NCBI RefSeq assembly: GCF_013185185.1
Contig: NZ_JAAZWE010000001.1
Location: forward strand, 124,001-188,000
Source of the DNA: Saccharibacillus endophyticus
GTDB taxonomy: Bacteria > Bacillota > Bacilli > Paenibacillales > Paenibacillaceae
Direction of reading: 5' to 3'
DNA: 64,000 nt
The notes under the pieces are model-generated. The model ran no database searches. It was not told where the DNA came from and saw only the letters and a list, made by a program, of their open reading frames with translations. Shown piece by piece: positions 15,969-26,611 of the stretch. A program made the position numbers and the translations under genes. Position 1 is the first letter of the stretch; each line of letters starts with the position of its first letter.

Positions 15969-17429
15969 CTAAGTTGACAGGGTCATCGCTTCCCGCGTAT
16001 TCGCCGGATTTTGCGGCTGAGGAGGATGTACATCTTCCGGAATCGGACAGACATAAGGTTCTCCCGCCAGTTGAAGCGCCAGATCCTGCTTGGCGGCTGC
16101 AATCAGCTGCGGATCAAGCAAAGCTTCGATCGCGGTAGCCGCCATTGCTTTTCCGGCATACAACATCGCTTTGTGCGCATGAGGAGATTGCCCCTGAGCA
16201 ACGGCTTGCCAGGAATGCCCGGGCGTCGAGAAGGCCCAAGTCGCGGTCGTGCATTGGATCGTCGGAACAAGCCAGCTCACATCGCCGACATCCGTGGAAG
16301 CGGACATCGGCATGCTGCCTTCGATCAGGGGAGCAAGTTCCGGCAGAAGAGGATTTTCCCGCAAAGCCGCTGCTTTTTCCCGACTCGTCCGACTGGCCGC
16401 AGACTGTTTATCCGGTTCCGGAATCGAAGCGAAAATACGCTGCGCGAACGCAATGTCTTCAGCGGAAGGCACCGGCGGAGCAATCTCCTCCATATGGCGA
16501 TGCATCACGCGTTCCAACGTCGGATTCGGAATCAGGTCGGACGTCGCTCCGGTAACGAAAAATTCCATTCGAGTTCCGCTCATCAAAGCCGCGCCGCGAG
16601 CGACGTCTTTCACGCGCTCGAACAATTCGCGCACCTGCGCCGATTTCGGTGCCCGAATGGAATACAGTACTTCCGCTTCGGACTGAACCACGTTGGGTGC
16701 ACTCCCGCCTGTATTCAGCACGGCATAATGAATACGCGCCTGATCGATCATATGCTCCCGCATATAGTTCACGCCGACGCTCATCAGCTCGACCGCGTCC
16801 AGCGAGCTTCGACCCAAATGAGGTTCAGCCGCGGCATGCGTGCTTTTTCCTAAAAAGCGAAAACGCACCGTCGTCGTTGCCAGCGAAGTGACCTGCATAA
16901 TCGCATTGCTCGTACCCGGATGCCACGTGATCGCCGTATCCACGTCGTCGAACAATCCTTTTCGCGCCATAAAAGTCTTGCCCGCGCCGCTTTCCTCGGC
17001 CGGACAACCGTAGAAGCGCACCGTGCCCGGAACTTTATTCGCGATCAGATAATCCTTAACCGCAACCGCAGCAGCCAATGCCCCCGTGCCGAGCAGATTA
17101 TGCCCGCATCCATGCCCGTGCCCGCCCGCAGCGACCGGATCAAAGTTATCTAATCCGGCCTGCTGACTCAATCCGGCTAACGCATCATATTCACCAAGCA
17201 GTGCAATCACCGGCTTGCCGCTTCCGAAGCTGGCGACAAATGCCGTTTGAATCCCCGCCGCCTGCCGCTCCACCGAAAAACCTTCCTGTTCCAACACCCG
17301 ACTGAGCAGCTCCGCCGACTCAAACTCCTCATACCGAATCTCCGCGAACTCCCACACCCGATCACTGGCATCCGTGAACACTTTCTTTTTCCGTTCCACC
17401 AATTCCGATACCGTTTCCGCGAGACGCAT
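15969..17429 (-). CDS. M20 amidohydrolase, p-aminobenzoyl-glutamate hydrolase AbgB-like
   Basis: About 486 residues. Motifs are ALLGEYDALAGLSQ, GHGHGCGHNLLGTGA (metal histidines), FYGCPAEESGAGK (metal glutamates), KSTHAAAEPHLGRSS and STDVGDVSW near the C-terminus with the last histidine. This set fits the M20D subgroup containing AbgB, which splits p-aminobenzoyl-glutamate, and indole-acetyl or aminoacyl amidohydrolases. The start at 17429 (ATG) was preferred over the GTG nine bases before it because AGGTG lies six bases upstream. It follows the peptide-transport operon on the same strand, suggesting possible but unproven use of imported peptides. Confidence 0.82.
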   Translation of the reverse strand: MRLAETVSELVERKKKVFTDASDRVWEFAEIRYEEFESAELLSRVLEQEGFSVERQAAGIQTAFVASFGSGKPVIALLGEYDALAGLSQQAGLDNFDPVAAGGHGHGCGHNLLGTGALAAAVAVKDYLIANKVPGTVRFYGCPAEESGAGKTFMARKGLFDDVDTAITWHPGTSNAIMQVTSLATTTVRFRFLGKSTHAAAEPHLGRSSLDAVELMSVGVNYMREHMIDQARIHYAVLNTGGSAPNVVQSEAEVLYSIRAPKSAQVRELFERVKDVARGAALMSGTRMEFFVTGATSDLIPNPTLERVMHRHMEEIAPPVPSAEDIAFAQRIFASIPEPDKQSAASRTSREKAAALRENPLLPELAPLIEGSMPMSASTDVGDVSWLVPTIQCTTATWAFSTPGHSWQAVAQGQSPHAHKAMLYAGKAMAATAIEALLDPQLIAAAKQDLALQLAGEPYVCPIPEDVHPPQPQNPANTREAMTLST

Positions 17430-17487
17430 ATGCAACACCTACTTTCTTGGAATAAGGACCGAAGCCCGGTTGGATGTACAAAATACA

Positions 17488-17625
17488 GCGAGCGAAGCGC
17501 AAGCGGAGGGAGAATTCAGTGAAAGACGCCTTTGAACCGGGAAACATTCCACTAAATATCTAATCGAATTTTCCCGGTGAGACAGCGTCTTGAACGAATT
17601 TCTCCCGCAGCCTTTAGCCTTCAGC
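17488..17625 (-). repeat. Family-1 structured repeat, copy B
   Basis: In minus orientation the conserved blocks read GAAATTCGTTCAAGACGC-TGTCTCAC and GTTCAAAGGCGTCTTTCACT. They enclose an apical stem CCGGGAAAA/TTTCCCGG with a 25-base loop. The copy starts about 40 bases after the stop of the peptide-binding protein gene, same strand. No clear terminator separates it from the AbgB-like gene. Confidence 0.82.
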
Positions 17626-17663
17626 GAATAGGATTTTCACAGCCGACCGAGGGGCTGAGATCC

Positions 17664-19298
17664 TTATTCGCTCTTCTCCCACAGATACACATTGTTCAAC
17701 ATATCCGGACCGACTTTGCCGGTCAGGCTGTTCGACTGCGCGGACATCAAATTATCGACATACATCGCGAATTGAGGGACGTTTTCGTGAAAATATTGTT
17801 GGACTTGGTTATATGCTTCTTTGCGCGCCGCCGTATCGGTTTCTTTGGCGCCTTTTTCGATCAAGGCGGTCAATTCCGGATCGTCGATTCCGGTGAAGTT
17901 CATTGCGCTGGCCGGCGTGAAGTAATTGAAAACGGAACTTGGATCGGCGGTGTACGGGATGGTGACGACGCCGACTTCATAATCGTTGGAGACCAGCTTT
18001 TGCAGCAGGGTAGGGAAGTCGAACTTTTGGATTTCGACTTGCAGACCGATCGCTTTCCAGTCGGCGGCGACCAGTTCGGAAGCTTGCTCGCGGACTTTGT
18101 TGCCGACCGGGATCGAGAAGTGGATCACTTGGCCGAAGTCCCATCCGGCTTCTTCAAGCAATTTTTTCGCCGCATCCGGGTCGTAAGCGTACGGTTCGAT
18201 ACTGCTGTTGTAGAACGGGTGCGTGCTCGGCAGCATGTTATCGACGATCTCGCCGTTGCCTTTGAGCAGTTTGTCGACGATTTGCGGACGATTGACGGCC
18301 ATTTCTAGCGCTTGGCGTACCTTCGGATCGGTCATTTTTTGCACGTTGAACATGACGGAGACCGGCGTGCTGATCGGCGAGAACGAAGACGTCACGTTGG
18401 TCATGTTCGACACTTTTTCGAAATCTTCGACCGGAATGAGTCCTGTGCGATCCATGTTCGCGTCTACCTCGCCGGTCTGAAGCTGCGCGACCATGTTCGG
18501 TGCCGTGAGGATCTTGACGTACAGTTCGGCCAGTTTCGGCGCGCCCAAGTAGTAGCTTTCATTGGCTTTGTATTGCACGTATTGGTCTTTCGCGAATTTC
18601 ACGAAGCTGAACTGACCGATCGAGACGGTCGGGTTTTGCATGTACGGACTTTTGTCGAGATCCGCCGGAGCGGTATCCTTCAGCACATGCCGGGGCAGGA
18701 AACGGACTTTGCCGCTGAAGTTGTCGTTGAAATAAGTGATCTCGACCGGATATTTGGTGGTGATCGTAAACGTCTTGTCGTCGACCGCGGCGAAGCCGGA
18801 TATTGCGGTCTGACCTTCCTCAAGCTTGCCGGAGTCATTCAAACCTTCGATGAAAGAGAGATTGATGTTGGTGGTTACGGCCGGAGCGGCGATCATGCCC
18901 AACGTGTATTCGACGTCTTCGGACGTGAAGTCGGTGCCGTCGTTCCAAACGGCTTTGTCTTGCAGATGAATCGTAAACGTCTGATTGTCTTCCGTCTCGA
19001 TCGATTCCGCCAGCCTTGGATCGAATTCCAACTTGTCGTTCACCACCATCAAGCTGTCGTTCATGATCGAAATGGCTTGGGTCGAAGCGGTATCGTTGGG
19101 ATTGATCGGATTAAGCGTCGTCGGCGGGTTAACGATCCCGATTACCGCCGTACCGCTGCCCGACGAGGAAGACGACGCTTCGGTCGCGGCGGCTTCGTTC
19201 GTGGTCGTATACCCGCTGCCTCCGCAGGCCGAAAGGGTCAGGGCAAAGGCTGCGGTGAGCAGCAGTCCCGTCCATCTTTTTTTGTTGTTCGTCATCAA
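17664..19298 (-). CDS. Oligopeptide-type ABC transporter substrate-binding lipoprotein
   Basis: 544 residues of the SBP_bac_5 family. The signal peptide ends with the lipobox LTLSACGG, then a Thr/Ser/Glu-rich linker. Family segments include FDPRLAESIETEDNQTFTIHL, AVWNDGTDFTSEDVEYTL, RQALEMAVNRPQIVDKLLKG, AKKLLEEAGWDFG and IGLQVEIQKFDFPTLL. It captures peptides or similar solutes outside the cell for the permease-ATPase complex encoded upstream. It is the last gene of the five-gene minus-strand operon, 78 bases after the second permease gene. Confidence 0.88.
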   Translation of the reverse strand: MMTNNKKRWTGLLLTAAFALTLSACGGSGYTTTNEAAATEASSSSSGSGTAVIGIVNPPTTLNPINPNDTASTQAISIMNDSLMVVNDKLEFDPRLAESIETEDNQTFTIHLQDKAVWNDGTDFTSEDVEYTLGMIAAPAVTTNINLSFIEGLNDSGKLEEGQTAISGFAAVDDKTFTITTKYPVEITYFNDNFSGKVRFLPRHVLKDTAPADLDKSPYMQNPTVSIGQFSFVKFAKDQYVQYKANESYYLGAPKLAELYVKILTAPNMVAQLQTGEVDANMDRTGLIPVEDFEKVSNMTNVTSSFSPISTPVSVMFNVQKMTDPKVRQALEMAVNRPQIVDKLLKGNGEIVDNMLPSTHPFYNSSIEPYAYDPDAAKKLLEEAGWDFGQVIHFSIPVGNKVREQASELVAADWKAIGLQVEIQKFDFPTLLQKLVSNDYEVGVVTIPYTADPSSVFNYFTPASAMNFTGIDDPELTALIEKGAKETDTAARKEAYNQVQQYFHENVPQFAMYVDNLMSAQSNSLTGKVGPDMLNNVYLWEKSE

Positions 19299-19376
19299 AT
19301 AGACCCCCTGTGAAAGTTCGGATGTAAAACGTCAGGCTAAGCTTGGGTTATGCGAAGTTGTACGATATGCGCGATC

Positions 19377-20288
19377 TTATTGCTTCGGATCAAGCGCGTC
19401 TCTCAGTCCGTCGCCGACGAAATTAATCGCCAGCACCGTCAGCAGAATGGCCATGCCGGCAGGCAGCCACAACCAAGGTTGACCGCTCAGCACGGAGATG
19501 GATTGGGCTTCGCTGAGCATATTGCCCCAGCTTGCGGTCGGCGGCTGCACGCCCATGCCGAGGAAGCTGAGTCCCGATTCGGTCAAGATCGCGGAAGCGA
19601 CGCCGAACGTGGCATTGACGATGATCGGAGCCAATGCGCCGGGGAAAATATGCTGCCGGATAATGCGCGGCGTCTTCAACCCGAGCGAGACGGCGGCCCG
19701 AACATGGTCAGCCTGCTTAAGCGATAGCACGCTGCCGCGTACCAATCTCGCGATGCTCGGCCAAGAGAATAAAGCCAACACCGCAATGATGGTGAAAAGA
19801 CTCGGCCCGACGACGCTGACTACGACGAGAATGACCATCATGAACGGAAAAGCCATGAACATGTCGGTAATCCGCATCACTAACGTATCGATCCAGCCGC
19901 CGTAATAAGCGGACAGCAATCCGACAACCGTGCCGAAAGCCACGTAGATGGCAACCGTCGCAAAGCCGACAAGGAGGGAGACTTGTGCTGCCGAAATCAA
20001 CCGGCTGAGCACATCGCGTCCGATCTGATCCGTGCCGAGCCAATGTGCCGAACTCGGCGGAGCGGAGAAGTCGCCCGTCACCTGATCCGGCGGGTAAGGC
20101 TGGAGCAAAGGGGCGAACAATCCGACCGCGAACAGCAGAATGCAGAAGATCAATCCGGCCACGGCCATCTTGTTTTTTGAGAAACGGCGGGAAACTTGAC
20201 GAAACCGGCTTTCCGAGTGTTCGATCTGTACGTTTGCCGGAGTTTGCACGTTTGCGGAAGACAGTGCCTGAAGCTTGGTTGAAGACAT
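19377..20288 (-). CDS. Peptide-type ABC permease, DppC/OppC-like
   Basis: About 303 residues. An N-terminal tail of about 45 residues precedes the first helix (MAVAGLIFCILLFAVGLFAPL). The HWLGTDQIGRDVLSRLI signature and the inner EAA-like loop (LRLKQADHVRAAVSLGL region, here LSLKQADHVRAAVSLGLKTP) identify a DppC/OppC permease. About six membrane segments are seen. The ATG at 20288 is chosen because AGGAGGTGA lies upstream; the longer frame has none. It forms the channel together with the partner permease encoded just upstream. Confidence 0.88.
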   Translation of the reverse strand: MSSTKLQALSSANVQTPANVQIEHSESRFRQVSRRFSKNKMAVAGLIFCILLFAVGLFAPLLQPYPPDQVTGDFSAPPSSAHWLGTDQIGRDVLSRLISAAQVSLLVGFATVAIYVAFGTVVGLLSAYYGGWIDTLVMRITDMFMAFPFMMVILVVVSVVGPSLFTIIAVLALFSWPSIARLVRGSVLSLKQADHVRAAVSLGLKTPRIIRQHIFPGALAPIIVNATFGVASAILTESGLSFLGMGVQPPTASWGNMLSEAQSISVLSGQPWLWLPAGMAILLTVLAINFVGDGLRDALDPKQ

Positions 20289-20381
20289 GGATGTCACCTC
20301 CTGAAATTGGGTGGAAAGCGTGAACAATGATGACGGACGAAAAGGCGGCGAGACAGTCGATTGTTAAGCATCAAGCCGGAC

Positions 20382-21332
20382 TTAACCGACCTTGATACGA
20401 GGATCGGCTGCGGAATACAGAATATCCGTCAGCAGGTTGGCACCCAGCACGGCGATTGCGGCAATCAGATTGAGTGCCATAATCGTCGGATAATCGCGCG
20501 ACATCATCGACTGGAGCGTCAACTGGCCGATGCCCGGCCACTGGAAGATCTGCTCCGTAATAATCGCGCCGCCCAGCAGAATGGGAATTTCCAGGCCGAC
20601 GACGGTAATCACCGGCAGCAGCGCGTTGCGCAGGGCGTGCTTGTTGGTCACCCAAAATTCATGCACGCCTTTCGAACGGGCCGTGCGCAGATAATCCTGC
20701 TTGAGCACCTCCAGCATGCTGGCGCGAACATAGCGGACCTTGCGTCCGGCAATTCCGGTCGCAAGAACGATTGCGGGCAGGATCATATGCAGTATCCGAT
20801 CTCCGAATCCGCCGTCCCCTCCGAGCTTCTGCATACCGCCCGTCGGCAGGATGCCGAGGTTGACGGCGAAGATGTAGATCAAAGCAAGCCCGAGGAAGAA
20901 ATTCGGAATCGACGTGCCGATAAACGAAAGTCCCGTAACGAGATAATCGATCTTGGTGTTTTGTTTCAACGCGCTGATAATGCCGAGAGGCACGGCGATC
21001 AGCAGCGCAAGCACCAGAGCGGCGAGTCCGAGCGTGACGGTCGGCATGATCCGTTCGCCGACGAGCCGGGCCACAGGAGCGTAAGAACTCATCGAGTAAC
21101 CGAGGTCTCCGGTAAGCAGCGTGCCGAGCCACTTGATGTACTGGACAAATAGCGGATCATTCAGGCCCAACGCTTCTTTTTTGGCTTCGGCGATCTCCGG
21201 CGACATATTCGGATCGATGTACATGTCGACCGGGTTGCCGGGAGCCATGTTGACGATGATAAAGTTAATGATCGTGATCCCGAGCAGCACCGGAATAAAA
21301 ATCAGCAGCCGCCGCGCAATATAAGTCACCAT
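20382..21332 (-). CDS. Peptide-type ABC permease, DppB/OppB-like
   Basis: About 316 residues. The N-terminus YIARRLLIFIPVLLGITIINF is a classic first helix of DppB/OppB, followed by the extracytoplasmic APGNPVDMY segment, GYSMSSYAPV, and the conserved inner loop VRASMLEVLKQDYLRTARSKG that docks onto the ATPases. Six membrane segments are likely. AAGGAGGG precedes the ATG at 21332. It pairs with the DppC-like permease to form the pore. Confidence 0.9.
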   Translation of the reverse strand: MVTYIARRLLIFIPVLLGITIINFIIVNMAPGNPVDMYIDPNMSPEIAEAKKEALGLNDPLFVQYIKWLGTLLTGDLGYSMSSYAPVARLVGERIMPTVTLGLAALVLALLIAVPLGIISALKQNTKIDYLVTGLSFIGTSIPNFFLGLALIYIFAVNLGILPTGGMQKLGGDGGFGDRILHMILPAIVLATGIAGRKVRYVRASMLEVLKQDYLRTARSKGVHEFWVTNKHALRNALLPVITVVGLEIPILLGGAIITEQIFQWPGIGQLTLQSMMSRDYPTIMALNLIAAIAVLGANLLTDILYSAADPRIKVG

Positions 21333-21392
21333 GCGAAATCCCTCCTTTTGATTAGGCGTCAAGCACGTCCGATGCCGGCGAAACAGGTTTAT

Positions 21393-22405
21393 TCAAAACG
21401 CGAAATGGCACGCTGCTGCGTGTCCGCTTGCATCTGCGGCAAGCGGCGGTTCTTCCTGACGACAAAGCTCCTGGGCAAACGGGCAGCGCGTATGGAAGCG
21501 ACAGCCGGACGGAGGATTGGCCGGGGAAGGAACATCCCCTTGTACCACGATCTTTTCCCTTCCTCTCAAGCGAGGATTCGGAACCGGATAAGCATTCAAT
21601 AATACCCGGGTATACGGATGCTTCGGATTGCGGAAAATGTCTTCTTTCGTTCCGATCTCGACCACCTTGCCGAGATACATGACCGCGATTCGCGTACTGA
21701 TGTACTTGACCGCGCCCAGGCCGTGCGCGATGAACAAATAGGTCAGGCCCAGATCCTTTTGCAGTTGTTTGAGCAGGTTGAGAACCTGAGCCTGAATCGA
21801 TACGTCCAGCGCGGATACCGGTTCGTCGCAGACGATAAACTTGGGGTTCAACGACAGCGCGCGCGCAATGCCGATCCGCTGCCGCTGTCCGCCGGAGAAT
21901 TCATGCGCGTAGCGGTCTTTGTAGGAGCGGGGAATTCCTACGGCGTCCAGCAAGCGATCCACCTCGGCTTCCGCCGTGGCAGCGGTCGCTTTGCCATGGG
22001 CGAGCATCGGTTCTTTCAAAATATCCCGTACGCGCATCCAAGGATTAAGCGAGGAAAAAGGGTCCTGAAAAATCATTTGCATCTCGGTTCGAAGCGGTCG
22101 CATTTTCGAGATCGAGTAGCGGGTGATGTCTTCGCCCCGATAGCTGATCTGTCCGCCCGTCGACTCCTCCAGTCTCAGAATCGTGCGTCCGATCGTCGAT
22201 TTTCCGCAGCCGGATTCGCCGACTAGCCCCAATGTTTCGCCTTCGCGAATATCCAGGCTGACGCCGTCGACGGCTTTCACATGGCCTTTGACCCGTCCCA
22301 GCAAACCTTTGCGAATCGGATAATAGGTGGTCAGTCCGTCCAAGCGCAGCAGAGTATCGGCCGTATCCGGTCTAACGGCGGCCATGGGCATTTCTTCAAA
22401 TTCAA

Positions 22406-22409
<4 letters not shown>
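21393..22409 (-). CDS. Peptide-type ABC ATPase, DppF/OppF-like
   Basis: About 338 residues. Walker [10 protein letters not shown], signature [15 protein letters not shown], Walker [13 protein letters not shown] and the C-terminal oligo_HPY region ([13 protein letters not shown] ... [15 protein letters not shown]) with the cysteine motif place it as the OppF/DppF subunit. The ATG at 22409 overlaps the stop of the upstream ATPase gene (ATGA), indicating translational coupling, and AAGGAG precedes it. It powers the importer with its OppD-like partner. The longer frame upstream lies inside the partner gene. Confidence 0.9.
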
Positions 22410-23428
<1,019 letters not shown>

Positions 23429-23602
23429 CGCGCCTGGCTCCTCTCTTATGTCAGGATAGCTTTCGTTGATGTCCTCATTGTAAGGAGAAGCTCTATTTTC
23501 TGAAAGTAACTTAGATTGGTTTTTGGGTCCTGGTTTGCAGAGAAAGTAGAGTTTAATGTGGAAAAAGTGTCATTACTTACGCAAGGGGCGTTTTTTTTAT
23601 GC

Positions 23603-23631
23603 TTTAACGTTGCAGCGTAAGCGGCTATAAT
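23603..23631 (+). promoter_or_regulatory. Probable promoter of the sensor kinase gene
   Basis: TTTAAC (23603-23608), 17 bases, TATAAT (23626-23631), 44 bases before the GTG start. The -10 is consensus and the -35 is weak, which would suit an activated promoter. Confidence 0.5.
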
Positions 23632-23674
23632 CGACGTAAAGCGTCATGGAACGACAAAGGAAGGAGAGTACGGT

Positions 23675-25498
23675 GTGAAGAAAGTTTACAGGACCTTTTT
23701 TGTTCGCAACCTTTCGTCCTTCATGCTGCCTGTCCTCATTCCGTTAATTATGCTGGGCGGATTATCGATCGCGATCATTCAGCGGTATGTGGGCATCGAG
23801 GCGCAGACGGCTAATCAAAATGTACTGGACCGCATGCAAGGGAATGTGGAGCTGTTGTTTGAAGAGTTGGATACGCTGCATATGCATGCGGTCTCCAGCG
23901 CGCTCGAATTCGATCGGCTGCGGAATATGTTGAATGAGCCGCTGCCGAGCGCCGAAGATTATCGGGAGTTGGCTTCATTCAAAAACTTCATCGACTCTCC
24001 GGCCATCGCCAGACCTTATATCGAATCGATCTATGTTTACGTGGAAAATGATCGCGGCCGCTTTATCTCTTCCACGACCGGAGGAACGATGGCGTTCGAC
24101 GACACCTATGACGCGGAGTGGTACGGAAGTTATGCGGCTCATCGCGATACGGGCAAGGATAAGCAGTGGAGCGAGCCGCGTTCCTTCGACAAATACGGGT
24201 TGGCTACGTTTCGTACGGACGTCATTTCGTTGTATCAGATGCTCGATATTGAAGGGAAAAATGACGCCGTGATCGTTTTGAACGTGCGACTCGACTATTT
24301 GAAGGAACAGCTTTCGTTGATGCCGACTTCCTCCGACCAGCATCTGCTGATCACTGATTTGCAGCGTCAGGTGATCGTTCGCGGCGACGAGCCGAATCCG
24401 CCTTCCTTTACGCCTCGAACCTTGTTCGATCCGATGCGTCCCGAACGTTTGTATGGAGAAGCCGCGCTGGGATATGAGGTGTTGGAACTGCAATCGCCGC
24501 AGTACGGTCTGCATTTCGTGTCGGTCACGCCGAAGGCGGCTTTATACGAACTGCCGATTCGGCTTGCGTTATATACGGGAATCGCCGCTCTGCTATCCAT
24601 CTTGGCTGCGGTCGCGGTGAGTTTGATTTTTGCCCGGCGCAACGTTCGCAATATTCGGCATATCGTGGATATGCTGCACGATGCCGAACAAGGAACCGAG
24701 CCGGCCGCGCGAGCGGGGAAAAACGACGTTAACGCTTATATCGTGCAGCAGATCCTGGCGAATTTTTTGGAGAAAAAGTATTTGAAAACGCAGCTTGCCC
24801 GACGTAAAGCAGTCAATGAGCTGATGGAGCTGAGCGCCCTGCAATCGCAGTTGAATCCGCATTTTCTGCTCAATACGCTGGAGACCGTAAAATGGAAAGC
24901 GGCGGCGCTGGCGGGCGGCATGGATAATGAACTGACACAGATGATCGAGCAGCTCGGCGAGATTTTGAAAGGCGCGTTGGATCTGGAAGAAAAAGAAGTC
25001 ACGATCGAGGAGGAAATTCGCTATACCGAATCTTATCTGGCCATTCAGCGCATGCGAAGCGGCGAAGCTTTTGACGTGGTTTGGGACTGCCGTGCTCAAG
25101 GGGCCGAGATTCGGATCTTGAAGCTGTTGTTACAGCCTTTGGTCGAAAATAGTCTGATCCACGGCCTTCGCGGGCAGCAAGGCGGCGTTATTAAAATCAA
25201 ACTTTACGAGAGTAGAGGGATGCTTCGTTTATCCGTGTTCGATAACGGCCGCGGAATGACGCCTCGACGGCTTCAGGAACTGCAAAGCAAACTAGAAGGT
25301 CCTTTCGGGCAGTCTGCGCATATCGGCGTATCCAATACCCATAAAAGATTAAAGCTTGCTTACGGAAAAAAATACGGACTCCGGATCTATAGCCGCGAAG
25401 GAAAAGGAACGCTGGTGCAAATCGTTATCCCTCTGGCACAGGTTAAAAAGGCAGGAGGAATAACTGGAAATTCAAATCACAGTGAAAGATTCGTGTAA
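23675..25498 (+). CDS. YesM-type sensor histidine kinase
   Basis: About 607 residues. One membrane helix near 15-35, an extracytoplasmic sensor of about 250 residues, a second helix near 290-312 and a short HAMP-like linker are followed by the His_kinase domain, with the phosphorylated histidine in LQSQLNPHFLLNTLE. The HATPase domain has LLLQPLVENSLIHG, VFDNGRGM and GVSNTHKRLKLAYG. YesM kinases in this group usually sense sugars or oligomers and pair with AraC-type regulators such as the one encoded next. The start is GTG with AAGGAGAG seven bases upstream. It is divergent from the peptide-type transport operon. Confidence 0.88.
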   Translation: MKKVYRTFFVRNLSSFMLPVLIPLIMLGGLSIAIIQRYVGIEAQTANQNVLDRMQGNVELLFEELDTLHMHAVSSALEFDRLRNMLNEPLPSAEDYRELASFKNFIDSPAIARPYIESIYVYVENDRGRFISSTTGGTMAFDDTYDAEWYGSYAAHRDTGKDKQWSEPRSFDKYGLATFRTDVISLYQMLDIEGKNDAVIVLNVRLDYLKEQLSLMPTSSDQHLLITDLQRQVIVRGDEPNPPSFTPRTLFDPMRPERLYGEAALGYEVLELQSPQYGLHFVSVTPKAALYELPIRLALYTGIAALLSILAAVAVSLIFARRNVRNIRHIVDMLHDAEQGTEPAARAGKNDVNAYIVQQILANFLEKKYLKTQLARRKAVNELMELSALQSQLNPHFLLNTLETVKWKAAALAGGMDNELTQMIEQLGEILKGALDLEEKEVTIEEEIRYTESYLAIQRMRSGEAFDVVWDCRAQGAEIRILKLLLQPLVENSLIHGLRGQQGGVIKIKLYESRGMLRLSVFDNGRGMTPRRLQELQSKLEGPFGQSAHIGVSNTHKRLKLAYGKKYGLRIYSREGKGTLVQIVIPLAQVKKAGGITGNSNHSERFV

Positions 25499-25519
25499 TA
25501 TTTTCTGTAATTTTCTTGG

Positions 25520-25548
25520 TTGTAGAATCGTTAACTGTGTTATATAAT
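25520..25548 (+). promoter_or_regulatory. Separate promoter for the response regulator
   Basis: TTGTAG (25520-25525), 17 bases, TATAAT (25543-25548), located in the 74-base gap after the kinase gene. The regulator can therefore be made independently of the kinase. Confidence 0.6.
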
Positions 25549-25572
25549 CGATCAAAAAAAGGAGGTTGGTGC

Positions 25573-26340
25573 ATGTATAAGCTGCTGATTGCGGACGACG
25601 AAGCGGAAATCAGACATGGATTGGGAAATTACTTCCCGTGGAGCGAAATGGGATTCGAAGTGGACGGATTTGCGCAAAACGGGCTCGAAGCGCTGGAATA
25701 TATCGGCTGCCACTCCGTCGACGTTCTGCTGTGCGACGTGATGATGCCGGTCATGACCGGTATTGAGGTGGCCGAATACTTGCATAGACAAAAGACCTCT
25801 CCGCGCATCGTGTTTCTGAGCGCGCATCGGGATTTCGACGCGGCCTGCCGCGCGATGGAATTCGGGGTGCGCAGTTATATTCTGAAGCCGACGCGGTATC
25901 AGGAGCTGAAGGATATTTTCACGGCGCTGAAAGAAGCAATGGATCAGGAAGCGCAAACCGCCTTGGTATCGGAACCCGAGCAAACGAGCAGACCCTTATT
26001 TCCGCTGCAAGAAGGGGCTTCCGATCCGATCATCCTGCGCATCATGAAATACATCGAGGAAGATTGCTCGGAAGCGACGCTGGAAGGATCGGCGTTGGCC
26101 GTACGCATGAATCCCACTTATGTGAGCAAATATTTCAAACAGAAGACGGGTATTAATTTCTCGGAATACCTCAATGACGTGCGGATGTCCAAAGCGGCGG
26201 GAATGTTGGAAGCAAGCGGCTGTCGGACATACGAGGTCAGCGAAGCGGTAGGGTATCAGAATCCAAAAAACTTTACCCGTTCGTTCAAGCGCCGATTCGG
26301 GAAAACGCCGCGGGAATTCAGGCAAGGGCTGGGGCTGTAG
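25573..26340 (+). CDS. YesN-like response regulator, receiver plus AraC HTH
   Basis: About 255 residues. The receiver starts YKLLIADDEAEIRHG with the acidic pair, the phosphorylated aspartate is in DVLLCDVMMPVMTG, and the lysine in YILKPTRYQEL. After a short linker an AraC HTH pair is seen (EATLEGSALAVRMNPTYVSKYF and TYEVSEAVGYQNPKNFTRSF). YesN proteins often reach 350-530 residues with an extra middle domain, which is missing here. The ATG at 25573 was chosen because AGGAGG lies upstream. The divergent peptide-type transport operon is the likeliest target. Confidence 0.88.
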   Translation: MYKLLIADDEAEIRHGLGNYFPWSEMGFEVDGFAQNGLEALEYIGCHSVDVLLCDVMMPVMTGIEVAEYLHRQKTSPRIVFLSAHRDFDAACRAMEFGVRSYILKPTRYQELKDIFTALKEAMDQEAQTALVSEPEQTSRPLFPLQEGASDPIILRIMKYIEEDCSEATLEGSALAVRMNPTYVSKYFKQKTGINFSEYLNDVRMSKAAGMLEASGCRTYEVSEAVGYQNPKNFTRSFKRRFGKTPREFRQGLGL

Positions 26341-26378
26341 AGGAACGTTAGAAGATCGGAGTTCGGTAAACGCGCCTT

Positions 26379-26408
26379 AAGCTGTCGAGAAGTTCTCGGC
26401 AGCTTTTT
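26379..26408 (+). terminator. Rho-independent terminator
   Basis: AAGCTGTCGAGAA-g-TTCTCGGCAGCTT followed by TTT, downstream of the response regulator. Confidence 0.8.
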
Positions 26409-26611
26409 GGCATGAAGATTTTTCGCGGAAGCATGAATTTTATGAAGGAATAAGAAACTTTGCGATCAAATTCTACTTTTTGTATGTGAAGAAGGTATAA
26501 TCAAAAATTGGGAACCGGTAACTTGCTTGAATTCAAACGACGTACGCGAGTTCGTCCGATTGAAGCAAGCTGCCGATTTGAAAAAATGAAATGATTAGAG
26601 GAGTGGGACAA